A DNA stretch of 64,000 nucleotides. Source: Ectopseudomonas chengduensis (GTDB taxonomy: Bacteria; Pseudomonadota; Gammaproteobacteria; Pseudomonadales; Pseudomonadaceae). Positions within the stretch are counted from its first letter, which is position 1; each line of letters opens with the position of its first letter. Of the stretch, positions 30,248-39,638 are shown piece after piece. The DNA lies in contig NZ_FMZQ01000010.1 of the NCBI RefSeq assembly GCF_900102635.1, forward strand, positions 145,330-209,329, given 5' to 3'. A program made the translations under genes and the position numbers. Under the pieces are notes generated by a model. The model saw only the letters and a program-made list of their open reading frames with translations, was not told the origin of the DNA and did no database searches.

Positions 30248-31408
30248 TTAATCCGGCCAATGCCAGGGCGGCTCGTCGAGCATGCCCTGGCCGCGGATGC
30301 AGGTCTGACCGAGCTGTTTGTCCAGCTCCAGGGTGTTGCAGTCGGGGCTTTCCTTGAGCGTGGCGATCAGGCGGCTGGCGTGGGAGACGACCCATACCTG
30401 GGTCTGCTTCGAGGCAGCGATGATCAGGCGACCGAGTGCCGGCAAAAGATCCGGGTGCAGGCTGGTTTCCGGCTCGTTGAGCACCATCAATGAGGGCGGT
30501 CGCGGCGTGAGCAGGGCGGCGACCAGCAGCAGGTAGCGCAACGTACCGTCGGACAGCTCGGCAGCGCTCAAGGGGCGCAGCAAACCTTCCTGGCGCAGCT
30601 CTACGGCGAAGCGCCCGCCGGCCTGAAAATCGATATGCAGGCGGCTGCCGGGGAAAGCGTCGTCGATAGCTGCGTCCAGCGCCGCGCGGTCGCCGATCTC
30701 GCGGATGGTCTGCAGGGCGGCGGCCAGGTCGCGGCCATCGTGATGCAGCACCGGTGTGCGCGTGCCCAGTTGCGGCTGGCGCGCCGGCGCCTCGGCATCA
30801 CTGCGAAAGTGATCGTAGAAGCGCCAGCGGCGAATGGTTTCGCGTAGCTGGAAAACTTCCGGGCAATTCGGATCGTTGCCGATCTGGTCGAACAGGCTGT
30901 CGTAGTTCGGCACGTGCTGGGCCAGTACCTGCCAACTGCGCCCTTCGCGCATGCGCACCATGGGCCCGCTTCGGTCCACCAGTAGCGAGGCCGGGCGATA
31001 GGCGGCGCCGGCCCAGATGCACTCGCGCTTGATCTCCGGGTCGAGGGAAAAGGCCGAGTTGCTCGGCTCGGGCAGACCGAGTGCGATGGCATAGCCGAAA
31101 TCCTCACCGGCAAAACCGAGGCGCAGACGCATGACGTTCTGCCGCGGGCTGCCTTGTACAGGGACTTCACCCTTGAGCATGCGCCGGGAAATCTTCTCTG
31201 GCCCGGCCCAGAAACTCGATTCCAGCCCACCTTCACGGGCCAGCGCGTTGACCACGCCGCCCTGGGCGGTTTCCGCCAGCAGGCGCAGGGCGCGGTAGAG
31301 ATTGGACTTGCCGCTGCCGTTGGCGCCAGTGATCAGGTTGAGCCGGCCTAGGGGCAGGATCAGGCTGTTGATCGAGCGGTAGTTGGCGACGGCGAGGGTA
31401 TGCAGCAC
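30248..31408 (-). CDS. AAA/ABC-type ATPase of the OLD/RecF-like class
   Basis: 386 residues. Starts LHTLAVANYRSINSLILPLGRLNLITGANGSGKSNLYRAL: the RecF/SMC-like N-terminal strand and Walker A GANGSGKS at residues 29-36. The ABC signature-like LSAAELSDGTLRYLLL is near residue 275, and Walker B LMVLNEPETSLHP near 305, with His switch SHASRLI. No TOPRIM nuclease domain is present, unlike OLD nucleases, and no nuclease neighbour is seen. Related single-gene ATPases are common and uncharacterised; a role in DNA maintenance or defence is only inference. Confidence 0.82.
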   Translation of the reverse strand: MLHTLAVANYRSINSLILPLGRLNLITGANGSGKSNLYRALRLLAETAQGGVVNALAREGGLESSFWAGPEKISRRMLKGEVPVQGSPRQNVMRLRLGFAGEDFGYAIALGLPEPSNSAFSLDPEIKRECIWAGAAYRPASLLVDRSGPMVRMREGRSWQVLAQHVPNYDSLFDQIGNDPNCPEVFQLRETIRRWRFYDHFRSDAEAPARQPQLGTRTPVLHHDGRDLAAALQTIREIGDRAALDAAIDDAFPGSRLHIDFQAGGRFAVELRQEGLLRPLSAAELSDGTLRYLLLVAALLTPRPPSLMVLNEPETSLHPDLLPALGRLIIAASKQTQVWVVSHASRLIATLKESPDCNTLELDKQLGQTCIRGQGMLDEPPWHWPD

Positions 31409-31432
31409 GGCGAAGTCATCCTGACGAAAAGA

Positions 31433-31801
31433 TCAGCGGCCATGGCGTGGCGACAATGCCAGCCAGGCCAGCACGGGGTAGCACAGGTAATGCAGGCTGA
31501 AGAGAAACAGGCCCATGGGGCTGGGCGTGTCCTGCAGATACATCATGCCCAGCAAGCCCAGATAGAGCAGACCGAGTACGCCGCCATAGAGCAGGGTGAA
31601 GCGCCAGCGCTCGGCGTTGCTCGGCGCGCGCCCGGTTCGCCAGTGAAACACCAGTGCCAGGCCGGCGGCGATGGCGGCGGCGATCAGCAGGGTGGTGAAC
31701 ACGCCGCCCAGACGTACGAAGGTGCGCAGCAGCAGGTTCAGTACGATGGCCGCGATCACCCCGGCAGCCGCGTAGTAGCGCAGTTGCAGGCCCTGGTTCA
31801 C
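31433..31801 (-). CDS. Small four-helix membrane protein, unknown function
   Basis: 122 residues with about four transmembrane segments (YYAAAGVIAAIVLNLLL, VFTTLLIAAAIAAGLALVF, FTLLYGGVLGLLYLGLLGMM, GLFLFSLHYLCYPVLAWLAL). It starts at GTG 31801, which overlaps the stop of the upstream SDR gene (GTGA), so the two are probably co-translated. I do not recognise a named family. Confidence 0.7.
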   Translation of the reverse strand: MNQGLQLRYYAAAGVIAAIVLNLLLRTFVRLGGVFTTLLIAAAIAAGLALVFHWRTGRAPSNAERWRFTLLYGGVLGLLYLGLLGMMYLQDTPSPMGLFLFSLHYLCYPVLAWLALSPRHGR

Positions 31802-32628
31802 AGGTTTTGCACCAGACCGAAGCGTTTGCGCAGCACACGCTCGAGCAGCGCCTTTGGCAGCAGCGTGGCGAGCAATGGCAGGGCGCGGCTGCCATTGCCC
31901 AGGCGCAGCAGGCGTGGGCGTTTGTCGCGCTGCACGGCGGCCAGCAGTTGCGCGGCGAAGTCGCTGGCCGGCGTCGGGTTGTCCTGCGAGGCATTGGCGC
32001 GGGCGCGGATGCCGTCGCGCAGCGGCCACCAGGGCGAGTCCTGGCGGATCAGTGCTTCGGCCTGCTGGCTGGCGTTGGCGCCGAAACTGGAGGCGATGGC
32101 GCCGGGCTGTACCTCCATCACTTCGATGGAGAAGGGCGCCAGCTCCATGCGCAGCGCATCGCTCAGGGCGTGCACTGCGGCCTTGGACGCGCAATAGGCA
32201 CCGGCGAAAGGCGTGACCAGCAGCGCGGAGACGCTGCCGATATTGACCACCAGGCCGCGGCTGCGGCGCAGCAGCGGGAAGAAGGCGCGGGTCACGCCGA
32301 CGATGGAGAACACATTGGTTTCGAACTGCTTGCGCATGGCCTCCACGCCGCCATCGAGCAGCGGGCCCATGGCGCCGTAACCAGCGTTGTTGACCAGCAC
32401 ATCGAGACCGCCGATTTCTTCGTTCAGTCGTGCAGCCAGTCGCTCCAGAGCCGCGCTGTCGTTGACGTCGAGTTGCACCGCATGGAACCCGGCCTGCTCG
32501 AGCGCGGCCAGGTCACTGTCCTGGCGCGCCGTAGCCCACACCGCGTAGCCGTCAGCCTTGAAGGCATCGGCCAGGGCGCGGCCGATGCCGCTGGAGCAAC
32601 CGGTGATCAGGACGCTGGGTTGTGGCAT
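31798..32628 (-). CDS. Short-chain dehydrogenase/reductase
   Basis: 276-residue classical SDR: cofactor motif TGCSSGIGRALA at residues 9-20, NNAGYGAMGP near 84, catalytic Ser in NIGSVSALL near 136 and YCASK near 149-153, and PGAIASSF. The C-terminal hydrophobic segment (LPLLATLLPKALLERVLRK) resembles SDRs acting on lipophilic substrates. NADP preference cannot be read with confidence. Couples to the membrane gene downstream. Confidence 0.92.
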   Translation of the reverse strand: MPQPSVLITGCSSGIGRALADAFKADGYAVWATARQDSDLAALEQAGFHAVQLDVNDSAALERLAARLNEEIGGLDVLVNNAGYGAMGPLLDGGVEAMRKQFETNVFSIVGVTRAFFPLLRRSRGLVVNIGSVSALLVTPFAGAYCASKAAVHALSDALRMELAPFSIEVMEVQPGAIASSFGANASQQAEALIRQDSPWWPLRDGIRARANASQDNPTPASDFAAQLLAAVQRDKRPRLLRLGNGSRALPLLATLLPKALLERVLRKRFGLVQNL

Positions 32629-32710
32629 GCGCGGGACTCCCTGAGACGCGAATGGGCTGCAGCTTAGCAGCCTTGGCTTGAAGTGATGGCGGACTGTTCG
32701 CCTTGATCCC

Positions 32711-32771
32711 GTAGCCCGGATGCAATCCGGGAACAGTCACAGGCAACTTCCCCGGATTGCATCCGGGCTAC
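32711..32771. repeat. REP-type pair (gtagcccggatg family)
   Basis: GTAGCCCGGATGCAATCCGGG...CCCGGATTGCATCCGGGCTAC. Two further copies at 33551 and 53020. Confidence 0.75.
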
Positions 32772-32797
32772 GAAGCGGGCAACGGATGTTGAGTATT

Positions 32798-32864
32798 GTA
32801 GGAGCGAGCTCTGCTCGCGAACGCAGGTGACGCCATAAGCTTCGCTCGCGACGCTCGCTCCTAC
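32798..32864. repeat. REP-type pair (gtaggagcgagctctgctc family)
   Basis: GTAGGAGCGAGCTCTGCTCGCGAA...TTCGCTCGCGACGCTCGCTCCTAC, adjacent to the previous REP pair. A half copy is at 51079. Confidence 0.7.
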
Positions 32865-32875
32865 GGTCGGCGTTT

Positions 32876-33340
32876 TCAGCGAATGAACTTGCCCTGCAGG
32901 CGTTCGGCACGAAACTCCAGCGTCGCCGGGCGATAGCCGCTGCGCAGGTCGGGCAGGGGCATGCAGTCGCTCCAGCTGGCGTCCGGCAGCAGTTCACCGG
33001 GGCCGCTGTAGCGTGGCGATTCGTAGAGACGCTGGGCCAGATTGGTGGCGTTGCCGGGACGGTAGGCGGCGACTTCCCAACGCAGCTCCAGCAGGGCAGC
33101 GTCGCTGCCGTTCTTCAGGTCGATGGCCAGCGGGCGGTCGGCGGGGCAGCGCTGCGGGTCGTAGCTCAGACGCAGTTCGAGATGGGCGAGGTAGCGCTCG
33201 TCCTGGCTTTCCTGCCAGATCACCCAGCTAGCCACCAGGCCGAGACCGACCAGCGCGGCCATGGACACCGGTAGCGCTTTGGTCGGGTAGCGGATCAGCA
33301 GAATCAGCCAGGTGATGACGAGTACGACACCGAACAGCAT
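32876..33340 (-). CDS. Conserved membrane-anchored protein, unknown function
   Basis: 154 residues. Two N-terminal hydrophobic segments (VVLVITWLILLI and ALVGLGLVASWVIW) are followed by a beta-rich periplasmic domain with two cysteines (PQRCPADRP and SDCMPLPD) that could form a disulphide. Homologues in Pseudomonas are usually labelled putative multidrug transporter without evidence. It stands alone between REP elements upstream of the alginate cluster end. Confidence 0.72.
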   Translation of the reverse strand: MLFGVVLVITWLILLIRYPTKALPVSMAALVGLGLVASWVIWQESQDERYLAHLELRLSYDPQRCPADRPLAIDLKNGSDAALLELRWEVAAYRPGNATNLAQRLYESPRYSGPGELLPDASWSDCMPLPDLRSGYRPATLEFRAERLQGKFIR

Positions 33341-33550
33341 GAGGGCAGTCCTTTTGGAGGTCTGTGCTCATCCTACACAAGGTGTCAGTTGAGGGTAACC
33401 GCGTGCGCTGTCGCAGGGTGTGACAGCTTCCTTCGCCTGGCGGGAAGGGAGGCGGGGGAAAACAGAGCCTTCAATGCCGTGGGCGTATTCTGCCCTCTCC
33501 TGTAAATGGAAGAGGGGGGCTCACTGCGTATGCCTCGGATGAACAAGGAC

Positions 33551-33602
33551 GTAGCCCGGAAGCAATCCGGGGTCTAGATGACCCGGATTGCATCCGGGCT
33601 AC
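33551..33602. repeat. REP-type pair (gtagcccggatg family)
   Basis: GTAGCCCGGAAGCAATCCGGG...CCCGGATTGCATCCGGGCTAC, eight bases past the algA stop; it may protect or end the alginate transcript. Confidence 0.75.
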
Positions 33603-33609
33603 GAACAGC

Positions 33610-35046
33610 TCAGTGTGCGGCGCCGGCGGCTACTGCATCGCTACGGCCGTACACATCCTCCAGACGCTCGATGTCGTCCTCACCCAGATAGGTGCCGGAC
33701 TGCACTTCGATGATTTCCAGCGGGATCTTGCCGGGGTTGGCCAGGCGGTGCACGGAGGTCATCGGGATGTAGCAGGACTGGTTTTCGGTGAGCAGGAACT
33801 CTTTGTCGTCACAGGTCACCTTGGCCGTGCCGGAGACCACGATCCAGTGCTCGGCGCGGTGGTGATGCATCTGCAAGGAGAGCTGCGCACCCGGCTTGAC
33901 GGTGATGTGCTTGACCTGGAAACGGCCGCCCATGTCCACCGAGTCGTACGAGCCCCACGGGCGGTACACCTCGCAGTGGTTCTGGGTCTCGCTGCGGCCC
34001 TGCTGGTCGAGCTTGCTGACCAGCTTCTTGACGTCCTGCACGCGGTCCTTGTGCGCCACCATCATGGCGTCCTTGGTTTCCACCACGACTATGTCTTCCA
34101 GCCCGAGTACCGAGACCAGCTTGCCGTTGCCGTGGATCAGGCAGTTGCGGCTGTCCTCGACCACCACGTCGCCCTTGGTGACGTTGCCGGCTTCGTCCTT
34201 GTCGTGCACTTCCCAGATCGACGACCAGCTGCCGACGTCGTTCCAGCCGGCGGCCAGCGGTACCACGCAGGCGCGGCTGGTCTTCTCCATCACCGCGTAA
34301 TCGATGGAGTTGTCCGGGCAGCAGGCGAAGGTGGCCGGGTCGATGGCGACCTGTGTGCCGTCGCGCTGGCTGCGCTCCAGGGCGAGCAGGCAGGTGTCGT
34401 AGATGTCCACGTCATGATGCTTGAGTTCTTCGAGGAAGCGGCTGGCGCGGAACAGGAACATGCCGCTGTTCCAGTAATAATCGCCGCTCTTCACGTACTC
34501 GGTGGCACGCTGGGCGTCGGGCTTCTCGACGAAGCTGGCGACGCGCGCCACACCATCGGGCAGGGTGCCGTCGACCTGGCTGCGGATATAGCCGTAGCCG
34601 GTTTCCGGACGATCGGCCGGGACACCGAACAGCACCATCTCGCCTTTCTCGGCAGCCACGGTAGCCAGTGCCAGGGCCTGGCGGAACGCCTGCTGGTCAT
34701 CCAGGACGTGATCGGCCGGCAGCACCAGCATCAGCTCGTCACGGCCTTCGGCGACCAGCTGCAGGGCGGCCATGGCCACTGCCGGTGCGGTATTGCGGCC
34801 AAAGGGTTCGAGCAGCAGCATCTGCGCCTGCTGGCCGATCTGTTCCAGCTGCTCGAGCACGATGAAGCGGTGCTCCTGGTTGGCTACCAGCACCGGCGGC
34901 TGCATGCCTTCGAAGGACAGGCGCTGCAGGGTCTGCTGGAACAGGGTTTGTTCGCCGGTCAGGGCGAGGAACTGCTTGGGATACAGCTTGCGCGAAAGAG
35001 GCCAGAGTCGGGAGCCGCTGCCACCGGAAAGGATGATGGGGGTCAT
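33610..35046 (-). CDS. algA: AlgA, phosphomannose isomerase / GDP-mannose pyrophosphorylase
   Basis: 478-residue bifunctional cytoplasmic enzyme that converts fructose-6-P to mannose-6-P and mannose-1-P to GDP-mannose, supplying alginate precursors. N-terminal nucleotidyltransferase motif LSGGSGSRLWPLSRKLYPKQF begins at residue 5; the C-terminal type II PMI cupin has PWGSYDSVDMGGRFQVK and the metal-site cluster QMHHHRAEHWIVV near residue 415. AAGGAGA sits 8 bases before the ATG at 35046, preferred to the upstream in-frame ATG at 35070. Last gene of the alginate operon. Confidence 0.96.
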   Translation of the reverse strand: MTPIILSGGSGSRLWPLSRKLYPKQFLALTGEQTLFQQTLQRLSFEGMQPPVLVANQEHRFIVLEQLEQIGQQAQMLLLEPFGRNTAPAVAMAALQLVAEGRDELMLVLPADHVLDDQQAFRQALALATVAAEKGEMVLFGVPADRPETGYGYIRSQVDGTLPDGVARVASFVEKPDAQRATEYVKSGDYYWNSGMFLFRASRFLEELKHHDVDIYDTCLLALERSQRDGTQVAIDPATFACCPDNSIDYAVMEKTSRACVVPLAAGWNDVGSWSSIWEVHDKDEAGNVTKGDVVVEDSRNCLIHGNGKLVSVLGLEDIVVVETKDAMMVAHKDRVQDVKKLVSKLDQQGRSETQNHCEVYRPWGSYDSVDMGGRFQVKHITVKPGAQLSLQMHHHRAEHWIVVSGTAKVTCDDKEFLLTENQSCYIPMTSVHRLANPGKIPLEIIEVQSGTYLGEDDIERLEDVYGRSDAVAAGAAH

Positions 35047-35148
35047 GATGTGTCTCTCCTTAACGTTCATTACGAGATGGATGCCCGTGTCGTGTCGGTG
35101 CGGCGTGTGCCCGCCGTTTTCCTTGTTCTTGAGAATCTCTTCACTGCA

Positions 35149-35796
35149 TCAACCGTCGATGGGGCGCTTGACCCACACCGGCGAATACTTGCCCTGACCG
35201 CCGGTGACGAACAGGCTGACCACTTCGCCGCGCTCCAGGGTGACCGGCTTCAGATCGGCGACCTTGCGCTCACCGTCGAACAGCGCCAGGCCGACCTTGA
35301 CCGGGTTGATCTCGCGGTCACCACGACCGTCCGGCTTCACGTCAGCGACCACATCGGTCTTGCCGTCGGCGGTCTTCACGCTCAGGGTGCTGTCGGTCAG
35401 GTTCTGTACGCGCAGCAGGGCCTTCTGGCGGCTGGTGAAGGGCGGTTCCTCGACCAGGCGCGGCTCGGCGCCGGTCTGGCTGACCAGGGTGTAATAACGC
35501 GCGGCTTCGAGATCCACCGACATCTGCGCGTTGCCGACCTGAGCCTGGTAGCTGCCGGCCGGGAGGAACTTGAAGTCACTCGAACCCAGCGGCGAGATCT
35601 GCTTGAGCTGGGTCTGGCCAACGCTGACATCGAGTTCGGCACTGCTGGCGTTGTAGGCGCGAACGAAGGCCGAGCCTTTCGGTGCCTTGGGGCCGTAAAG
35701 GGCGCCGTCATCGGCCTGTGCCTGGAACATGCCGAGGCCCAGGGCCAGGGCGCAGGCGCCCAGGGTGAAGCGGCGTAGGGTAGTTTGAGTTGTCAT
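35149..35796 (-). CDS. algF: AlgF, periplasmic alginate O-acetylation factor
   Basis: 215-residue periplasmic protein with signal peptide (LGACALALGLGMFQAQADD), required with AlgI and AlgJ for O-acetylation of mannuronate residues. The two-domain beta-rich body (GSAFVRAYNASSAELDVSVG and RVQNLTDSTLSVKTADGKTD) is typical. The 102-base gap to algA has no gene or strong hairpin. Confidence 0.94.
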   Translation of the reverse strand: MTTQTTLRRFTLGACALALGLGMFQAQADDGALYGPKAPKGSAFVRAYNASSAELDVSVGQTQLKQISPLGSSDFKFLPAGSYQAQVGNAQMSVDLEAARYYTLVSQTGAEPRLVEEPPFTSRQKALLRVQNLTDSTLSVKTADGKTDVVADVKPDGRGDREINPVKVGLALFDGERKVADLKPVTLERGEVVSLFVTGGQGKYSPVWVKRPIDG

Positions 35797-35821
35797 CGGA
35801 TAGTCCTCCTTGGGGGATTAA

Positions 35822-36955
35822 TCAGTGACTGGCAGCAGCCAGCCCCTGGCGCTCGCCGCCGTCTTTGAGTGCGGCGAGCCATTGCGGGTCGAAATCGGTG
35901 AAGTCGCTGGCCATCGGCAAATAACGCTCGGGGAATTCCCAGATCACCAGCTGTGGCGGGTGGTCCTCGAGCTCGTCGCTTTGCAGGTACTTGAGCATCG
36001 GGACCAGCGGGCCGCCGCCTTCCTCGGCGTGGTTGGCCAGGTCGCGTTGCAGGTGCTCACGCAGGGCGCCTGCGAAGTTCCAGGCCGGGTTGGCGCTGTA
36101 GCTGGTGCCGACCAGCGTCACCGGCAGGTCGCTGTCGCCGAACAGGTCGTCGCTACTGCTTTCGGCGGCTTGGGTCTCACGCTGCTGCAAGCGGTCGGCC
36201 TGCGGCATCAGGTTTTCGAACAGCGGTGCCAGCGGCAGAAAGCGAGTCAGGTCGCCTTCGTGCGTGCGGGTTTCCACGGTCTCGGTGACGAACTGTTGTG
36301 GCTCGCCACGCAGTTGCATGGCGCTGCGCACCACTTCGCTCAGCGCCTTGGCAGTGACGTCGGCGCCCTCCGGGGTCCAGTGGGTGTCAGTACGCAGGAA
36401 CATCGGCGCCTGGTTCTTGGCCGCTTGCAGCGGTACGAGCAGGTCCGGCGCGGCGATCCCGGCATTGCGCACCGCGCGGTGAAAGCGCGGGTAGAGGCTG
36501 CGCTGCAGGGCACTGGGACGATGGTTGCCGATGTGCTCCGGGTACAGGCGGGTCTTGGCCGGGACGATGGCCAGCAGCAGCTGGATATCGCGCTCTTCCA
36601 GTTGGCGCTGCACGCCGCGGATCAGTGCCAGGTTGTCGCGCATCTGGCGCTGGCCGTCGGCTACCGGGTCGAACTCCTCGTCCGAATACAGCCAGCCGTC
36701 CTCGCCGATCACCAGGCCACTGCGTCCTTCTCCGAAGAGCAGGTATTCCACGGCCGCCCAGAGGTTGATGCCCGCCTGCTTGAGCGGAAAGTTCTCGTCG
36801 TAGTGACGTTCGATGCTTTTTGCCAGGCCGCCGTCGAGCACGCTTGGCTGCGCCGGCATGTGGTAGTCGGCGAGCCTGGTCAGGGCGAGCAGGCTGGCCG
36901 GCAACAGCAGCAGGGCGAACAGCACGACGTATAGGGTCTTGAAGGAGCGATTCAT
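35822..36955 (-). CDS. algJ: AlgJ, membrane-anchored SGNH alginate acetyltransferase partner
   Basis: 377-residue protein with an uncleaved N-terminal membrane anchor (TLYVVLFALLLLPASLLALT) and an SGNH-like hydrolase domain in the periplasm. The catalytic pattern DTHWTPEG (Asp-His) and GTSYSANPAWNF (Ser nucleophile) are both visible. It relays acetyl groups delivered by AlgI toward alginate. GGAGG lies 6 bases before the ATG at 36955; the open frame to 37054 is not similar to the family. Confidence 0.94.
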   Translation of the reverse strand: MNRSFKTLYVVLFALLLLPASLLALTRLADYHMPAQPSVLDGGLAKSIERHYDENFPLKQAGINLWAAVEYLLFGEGRSGLVIGEDGWLYSDEEFDPVADGQRQMRDNLALIRGVQRQLEERDIQLLLAIVPAKTRLYPEHIGNHRPSALQRSLYPRFHRAVRNAGIAAPDLLVPLQAAKNQAPMFLRTDTHWTPEGADVTAKALSEVVRSAMQLRGEPQQFVTETVETRTHEGDLTRFLPLAPLFENLMPQADRLQQRETQAAESSSDDLFGDSDLPVTLVGTSYSANPAWNFAGALREHLQRDLANHAEEGGGPLVPMLKYLQSDELEDHPPQLVIWEFPERYLPMASDFTDFDPQWLAALKDGGERQGLAAASH

Positions 36956-36968
36956 TCTCGGCCTCCGC

Positions 36969-38420
36969 TCAGAACTGGAAGTAGAGGAAGGGGGAGTAGC
37001 TCTGCGCGGAGAGCTTGAGCAGCGACACGCAGAACAGCACCAGCAGGGCGCCACGCAGGGCCACCATGCGCAGGTCGATGGTCTGCAGGGCGACGCCGGC
37101 GCTGGCCAGGGTCAGGCCCGGTTCATGGCCGCGGCTGGCGAGGAACTGGCGGGCACCATTGACGGCGATCACCACCCAGGCCAGCACCAGGGTGACCATC
37201 TGCAGCCCGGTGATGTGCGCCAGGGTCAGCTCGCTCAACTGCCAGTCACCGAAGGGCAGCAGCGCGGCGTACATGCGCCCGGCCACATCCAGGTTCTCGG
37301 CGCGGAAGATCACCCAGCCGAGCATCACCAGCAGCAAGGTGAAGGCCCATTTCAACGGGTTGAACACAATCGGTGCGGCTTTCACGCCGAGCGCTCGTTC
37401 GATGGCCAGCCAGGCGCCGTGCCAGGCGCCCCAGATCAGGAAGGTCCAGTTGGCGCCGTGCCAGAAACCGCCCAGCAGCATGGTCAGGAACAGGTTGCGG
37501 TAGGTGTTGAAGGTGCCGTGACGATTGCCGCCCAGCGGTACGTAGAGGTAGTCACGCAGCCAGGTGGACAGGCTGATGTGCCAGCGCCGCCAGAACTCGG
37601 TGATCGACTGGCTGATATAGGGCTGGTTGAAGTTCTCCATGAAGCGAAAGCCCATCATCAGGCCGAGGCCGATGGCCATGTCGCTATAGCCGGAGAAGTC
37701 GAAATACAGCTGCGCGGTGTAGGCGATCATGCCCAGCCAGGCGTCGCCGGTGCTGGGGTTTTCCAGGGCGAAGCAGTGGTCCACCAGCGGCGCCAGGCTG
37801 TCGGCGATGAACACCTTCTTGACGAAGCCCTGCATGAAGCGTGTGGCGCCTTCGCTGAACTTGTCGAGGCTGTGGGTACGGTCGGTGAACTGGTCGGCCA
37901 GGTCCTTGTAACGCAGCACCGGGCCGGCGATCAGCTGCGGGAACAGGGCGATGAAGGCGGCGAAGTTGATCAGGTTGCGCGTCGGCTCGGTATCGCGGCG
38001 GTACACGTCGATCAGGTAGCTGATCGACTGGAAGATGTAGAAGGAGATACCGATCGGCAGGATCACCGCAGTGAGGACGAAGGGTTCCATCCCCATCGAT
38101 TCGAGCACGGCGTTGATATTGGCCACACCGAAGTTGGCGTACTTGAAGTAGCCCAGCGTGGCCAGATTGCCGACCACCCCCGCGACCACCCAGCGCCGCG
38201 CCGCCTCTGTGCCGGCGTGCGCCTGGATACGCAGGCCGAAGACGTAGTTCCACAGCGTCACGGCAGCGAACAGCAGGAGGAAATCCACCCGCCACCACGC
38301 ATAGAAGGCGTAGCTGCCAATCAGGATCAGCAGGTTGCGCCCGCGATTCGGGCACAGGTAGTACAGGCCGAGAAAGATCGGCAGAAACAGGAACAAAAAG
38401 ACGTTGGATGAAAAGACCAT
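36969..38420 (-). CDS. algI: AlgI, MBOAT-family acetyl transfer membrane protein
   Basis: 483-residue polytopic inner-membrane O-acyltransferase that brings acetyl groups across the membrane for alginate acetylation. Typical N-terminus VFSSNVFLFLFLPIFLGLYY and MBOAT motifs RRWHISLSTWLRDYLYVPLGG and GGFWHGANWTFLIWGAWHG, the latter containing the catalytic His. It is 13 bases upstream of algJ. It is somewhat shorter than the 520 residues of P. aeruginosa AlgI because of the C-terminus. Confidence 0.95.
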   Translation of the reverse strand: MVFSSNVFLFLFLPIFLGLYYLCPNRGRNLLILIGSYAFYAWWRVDFLLLFAAVTLWNYVFGLRIQAHAGTEAARRWVVAGVVGNLATLGYFKYANFGVANINAVLESMGMEPFVLTAVILPIGISFYIFQSISYLIDVYRRDTEPTRNLINFAAFIALFPQLIAGPVLRYKDLADQFTDRTHSLDKFSEGATRFMQGFVKKVFIADSLAPLVDHCFALENPSTGDAWLGMIAYTAQLYFDFSGYSDMAIGLGLMMGFRFMENFNQPYISQSITEFWRRWHISLSTWLRDYLYVPLGGNRHGTFNTYRNLFLTMLLGGFWHGANWTFLIWGAWHGAWLAIERALGVKAAPIVFNPLKWAFTLLLVMLGWVIFRAENLDVAGRMYAALLPFGDWQLSELTLAHITGLQMVTLVLAWVVIAVNGARQFLASRGHEPGLTLASAGVALQTIDLRMVALRGALLVLFCVSLLKLSAQSYSPFLYFQF

Positions 38421-38496
38421 CCGTGCTTCTCCGTGAACAGCCGGGGCAGCGCCCCCCTTTCCCCCCGCGAGCGGAGGGTTTGTTTTGTTACATCCC

Positions 38497-38558
38497 GTAG
38501 GGGCCGATTCATCCGCGAAAATCGCGGCTAAAGCGGAATGCCACCCAGCCGCTCCTAC
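38497..38558. repeat. REP-type element inside the alginate operon
   Basis: Starts GTAGGGGCCG and ends AGCCGCTCCTAC, with ccgcgaaaatcgcgg in the middle. It fills most of the 134-bp algI-algL gap and its end supplies the TAG stop codon of algL. A G+C-rich hairpin (GGGGCAGCGCCCC, 38443-38455) lies nearby. Confidence 0.6.
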
Positions 38559-39628
38559 GGTTTATCGAACACCTGGGTCACTTCGCCACCGAGGCGGAAG
38601 CTGTTGAACGGCCCCATCTCCTGGTTCAGTTCTCGGGTCTCTTCACTGCAGTCGTAGAGGCTGCAGTAGGGCGCCAGCCAGGCGTACTTGAAGTCCTTGC
38701 GCAGCTCGCTCATGTCCTGTTTGGAACCGGTGCGCTGGGCGAACGCAGCCGGGTCGCGCGCCCCTTGCAGCACGCGTTCGGCCAGGCGCTGCAGGGCGCC
38801 ATGGTTCTCACCGCGCAGGTCGACCTCATTGGCCTCGGCGAACGCGGCGATCATCGCCAGCGGCGGCAGGGCATAGTTGTGGTAGGCGAGGGCGCGTTGG
38901 CTGCGGCGCATTTCGTTGACCAGGTAGCCTTCGTCGTCGACCTGATTGGCAGCGATGCGGAACTGGCCCACGGACCAGTCGAACAGGTCGCGGCGATCAC
39001 TGATCACCGCGACCGCCATCACCGACCAGGCCGCCCAGTAGCTGTGGTTGTTGATCTTGCGCAGCGGCAGGTCGCTCCACTCGCGCACCGTGTATTCGGC
39101 CAGGCGGGTGAACCAGGCTTCGATGCGTGCGCTCTGCTGCGGGTAGGCAGTCAGCGGCTGCGACTCGGAGAACTTCAGGCGCAGCCAGGCGCCGGCCAGG
39201 CTGCCCAGCGCCCATTTGCGCATCGACTTGCCGGTGTGGTTGAACTGCTCGGACTCCAGCGCATCGGCGCTGGCCCATTTATCCAGCCATTCGATGGCGC
39301 ATTCCAGGCGCTCCGGCTGACCGGTGCGCATGTAACCGGTGATCATCCGCCCGGCTTCCTTCTCCAGGCGGGTGATGTGCGAGGTCTGCTCGCGGAAGTT
39401 CTTCTCGGCCTTGCGGTTGAGCGTGGCGCGGGCACTGTCGGAGCCTTCGTACTTGCTGGTGAACTGCAGCTCACCGGTGTACGGCTGCGGAACCGCAGGG
39501 CAGACGGGCGCCTTGCCCTCGCGCTGGCCCACGGCGGCGTAGTAACCCGCTGGCGGCTGCAGCGCGGCGAAGGCCGGGCCGCTGAGCAGCAGCGCCATGA
39601 GAGTGAGTGGAACGAGTCGTTTGGGCAT
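38555..39628 (-). CDS. algL: AlgL, periplasmic alginate lyase
   Basis: 357-residue PL5 lyase that depolymerises stray periplasmic alginate during secretion. Signal peptide [14 protein letters not shown], then an alpha/alpha-toroid with the catalytic segment [12 protein letters not shown] (Asn/His) and the Tyr/Arg residues of the C-terminal half ([12 protein letters not shown]). Ten bases separate it from algX. The final codon and stop fall at the edge of a REP-like element, so readthrough to algI crosses this repeat. Confidence 0.95.
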   Translation of the reverse strand: MPKRLVPLTLMALLLSGPAFAALQPPAGYYAAVGQREGKAPVCPAVPQPYTGELQFTSKYEGSDSARATLNRKAEKNFREQTSHITRLEKEAGRMITGYMRTGQPERLECAIEWLDKWASADALESEQFNHTGKSMRKWALGSLAGAWLRLKFSESQPLTAYPQQSARIEAWFTRLAEYTVREWSDLPLRKINNHSYWAAWSVMAVAVISDRRDLFDWSVGQFRIAANQVDDEGYLVNEMRRSQRALAYHNYALPPLAMIAAFAEANEVDLRGENHGALQRLAERVLQGARDPAAFAQRTGSKQDMSELRKDFKYAWLAPYCSLYDCSEETRELNQEMGPFNSFRLGGEVTQVFDKP

Positions 39629-39638
39629 GGTGGCCTCC

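Noticed and set aside
33613..35778. 721-codon plus-strand frame across algA and algF
   Set aside because: Antisense shadow; algA and algF have complete family motifs on the other strand.
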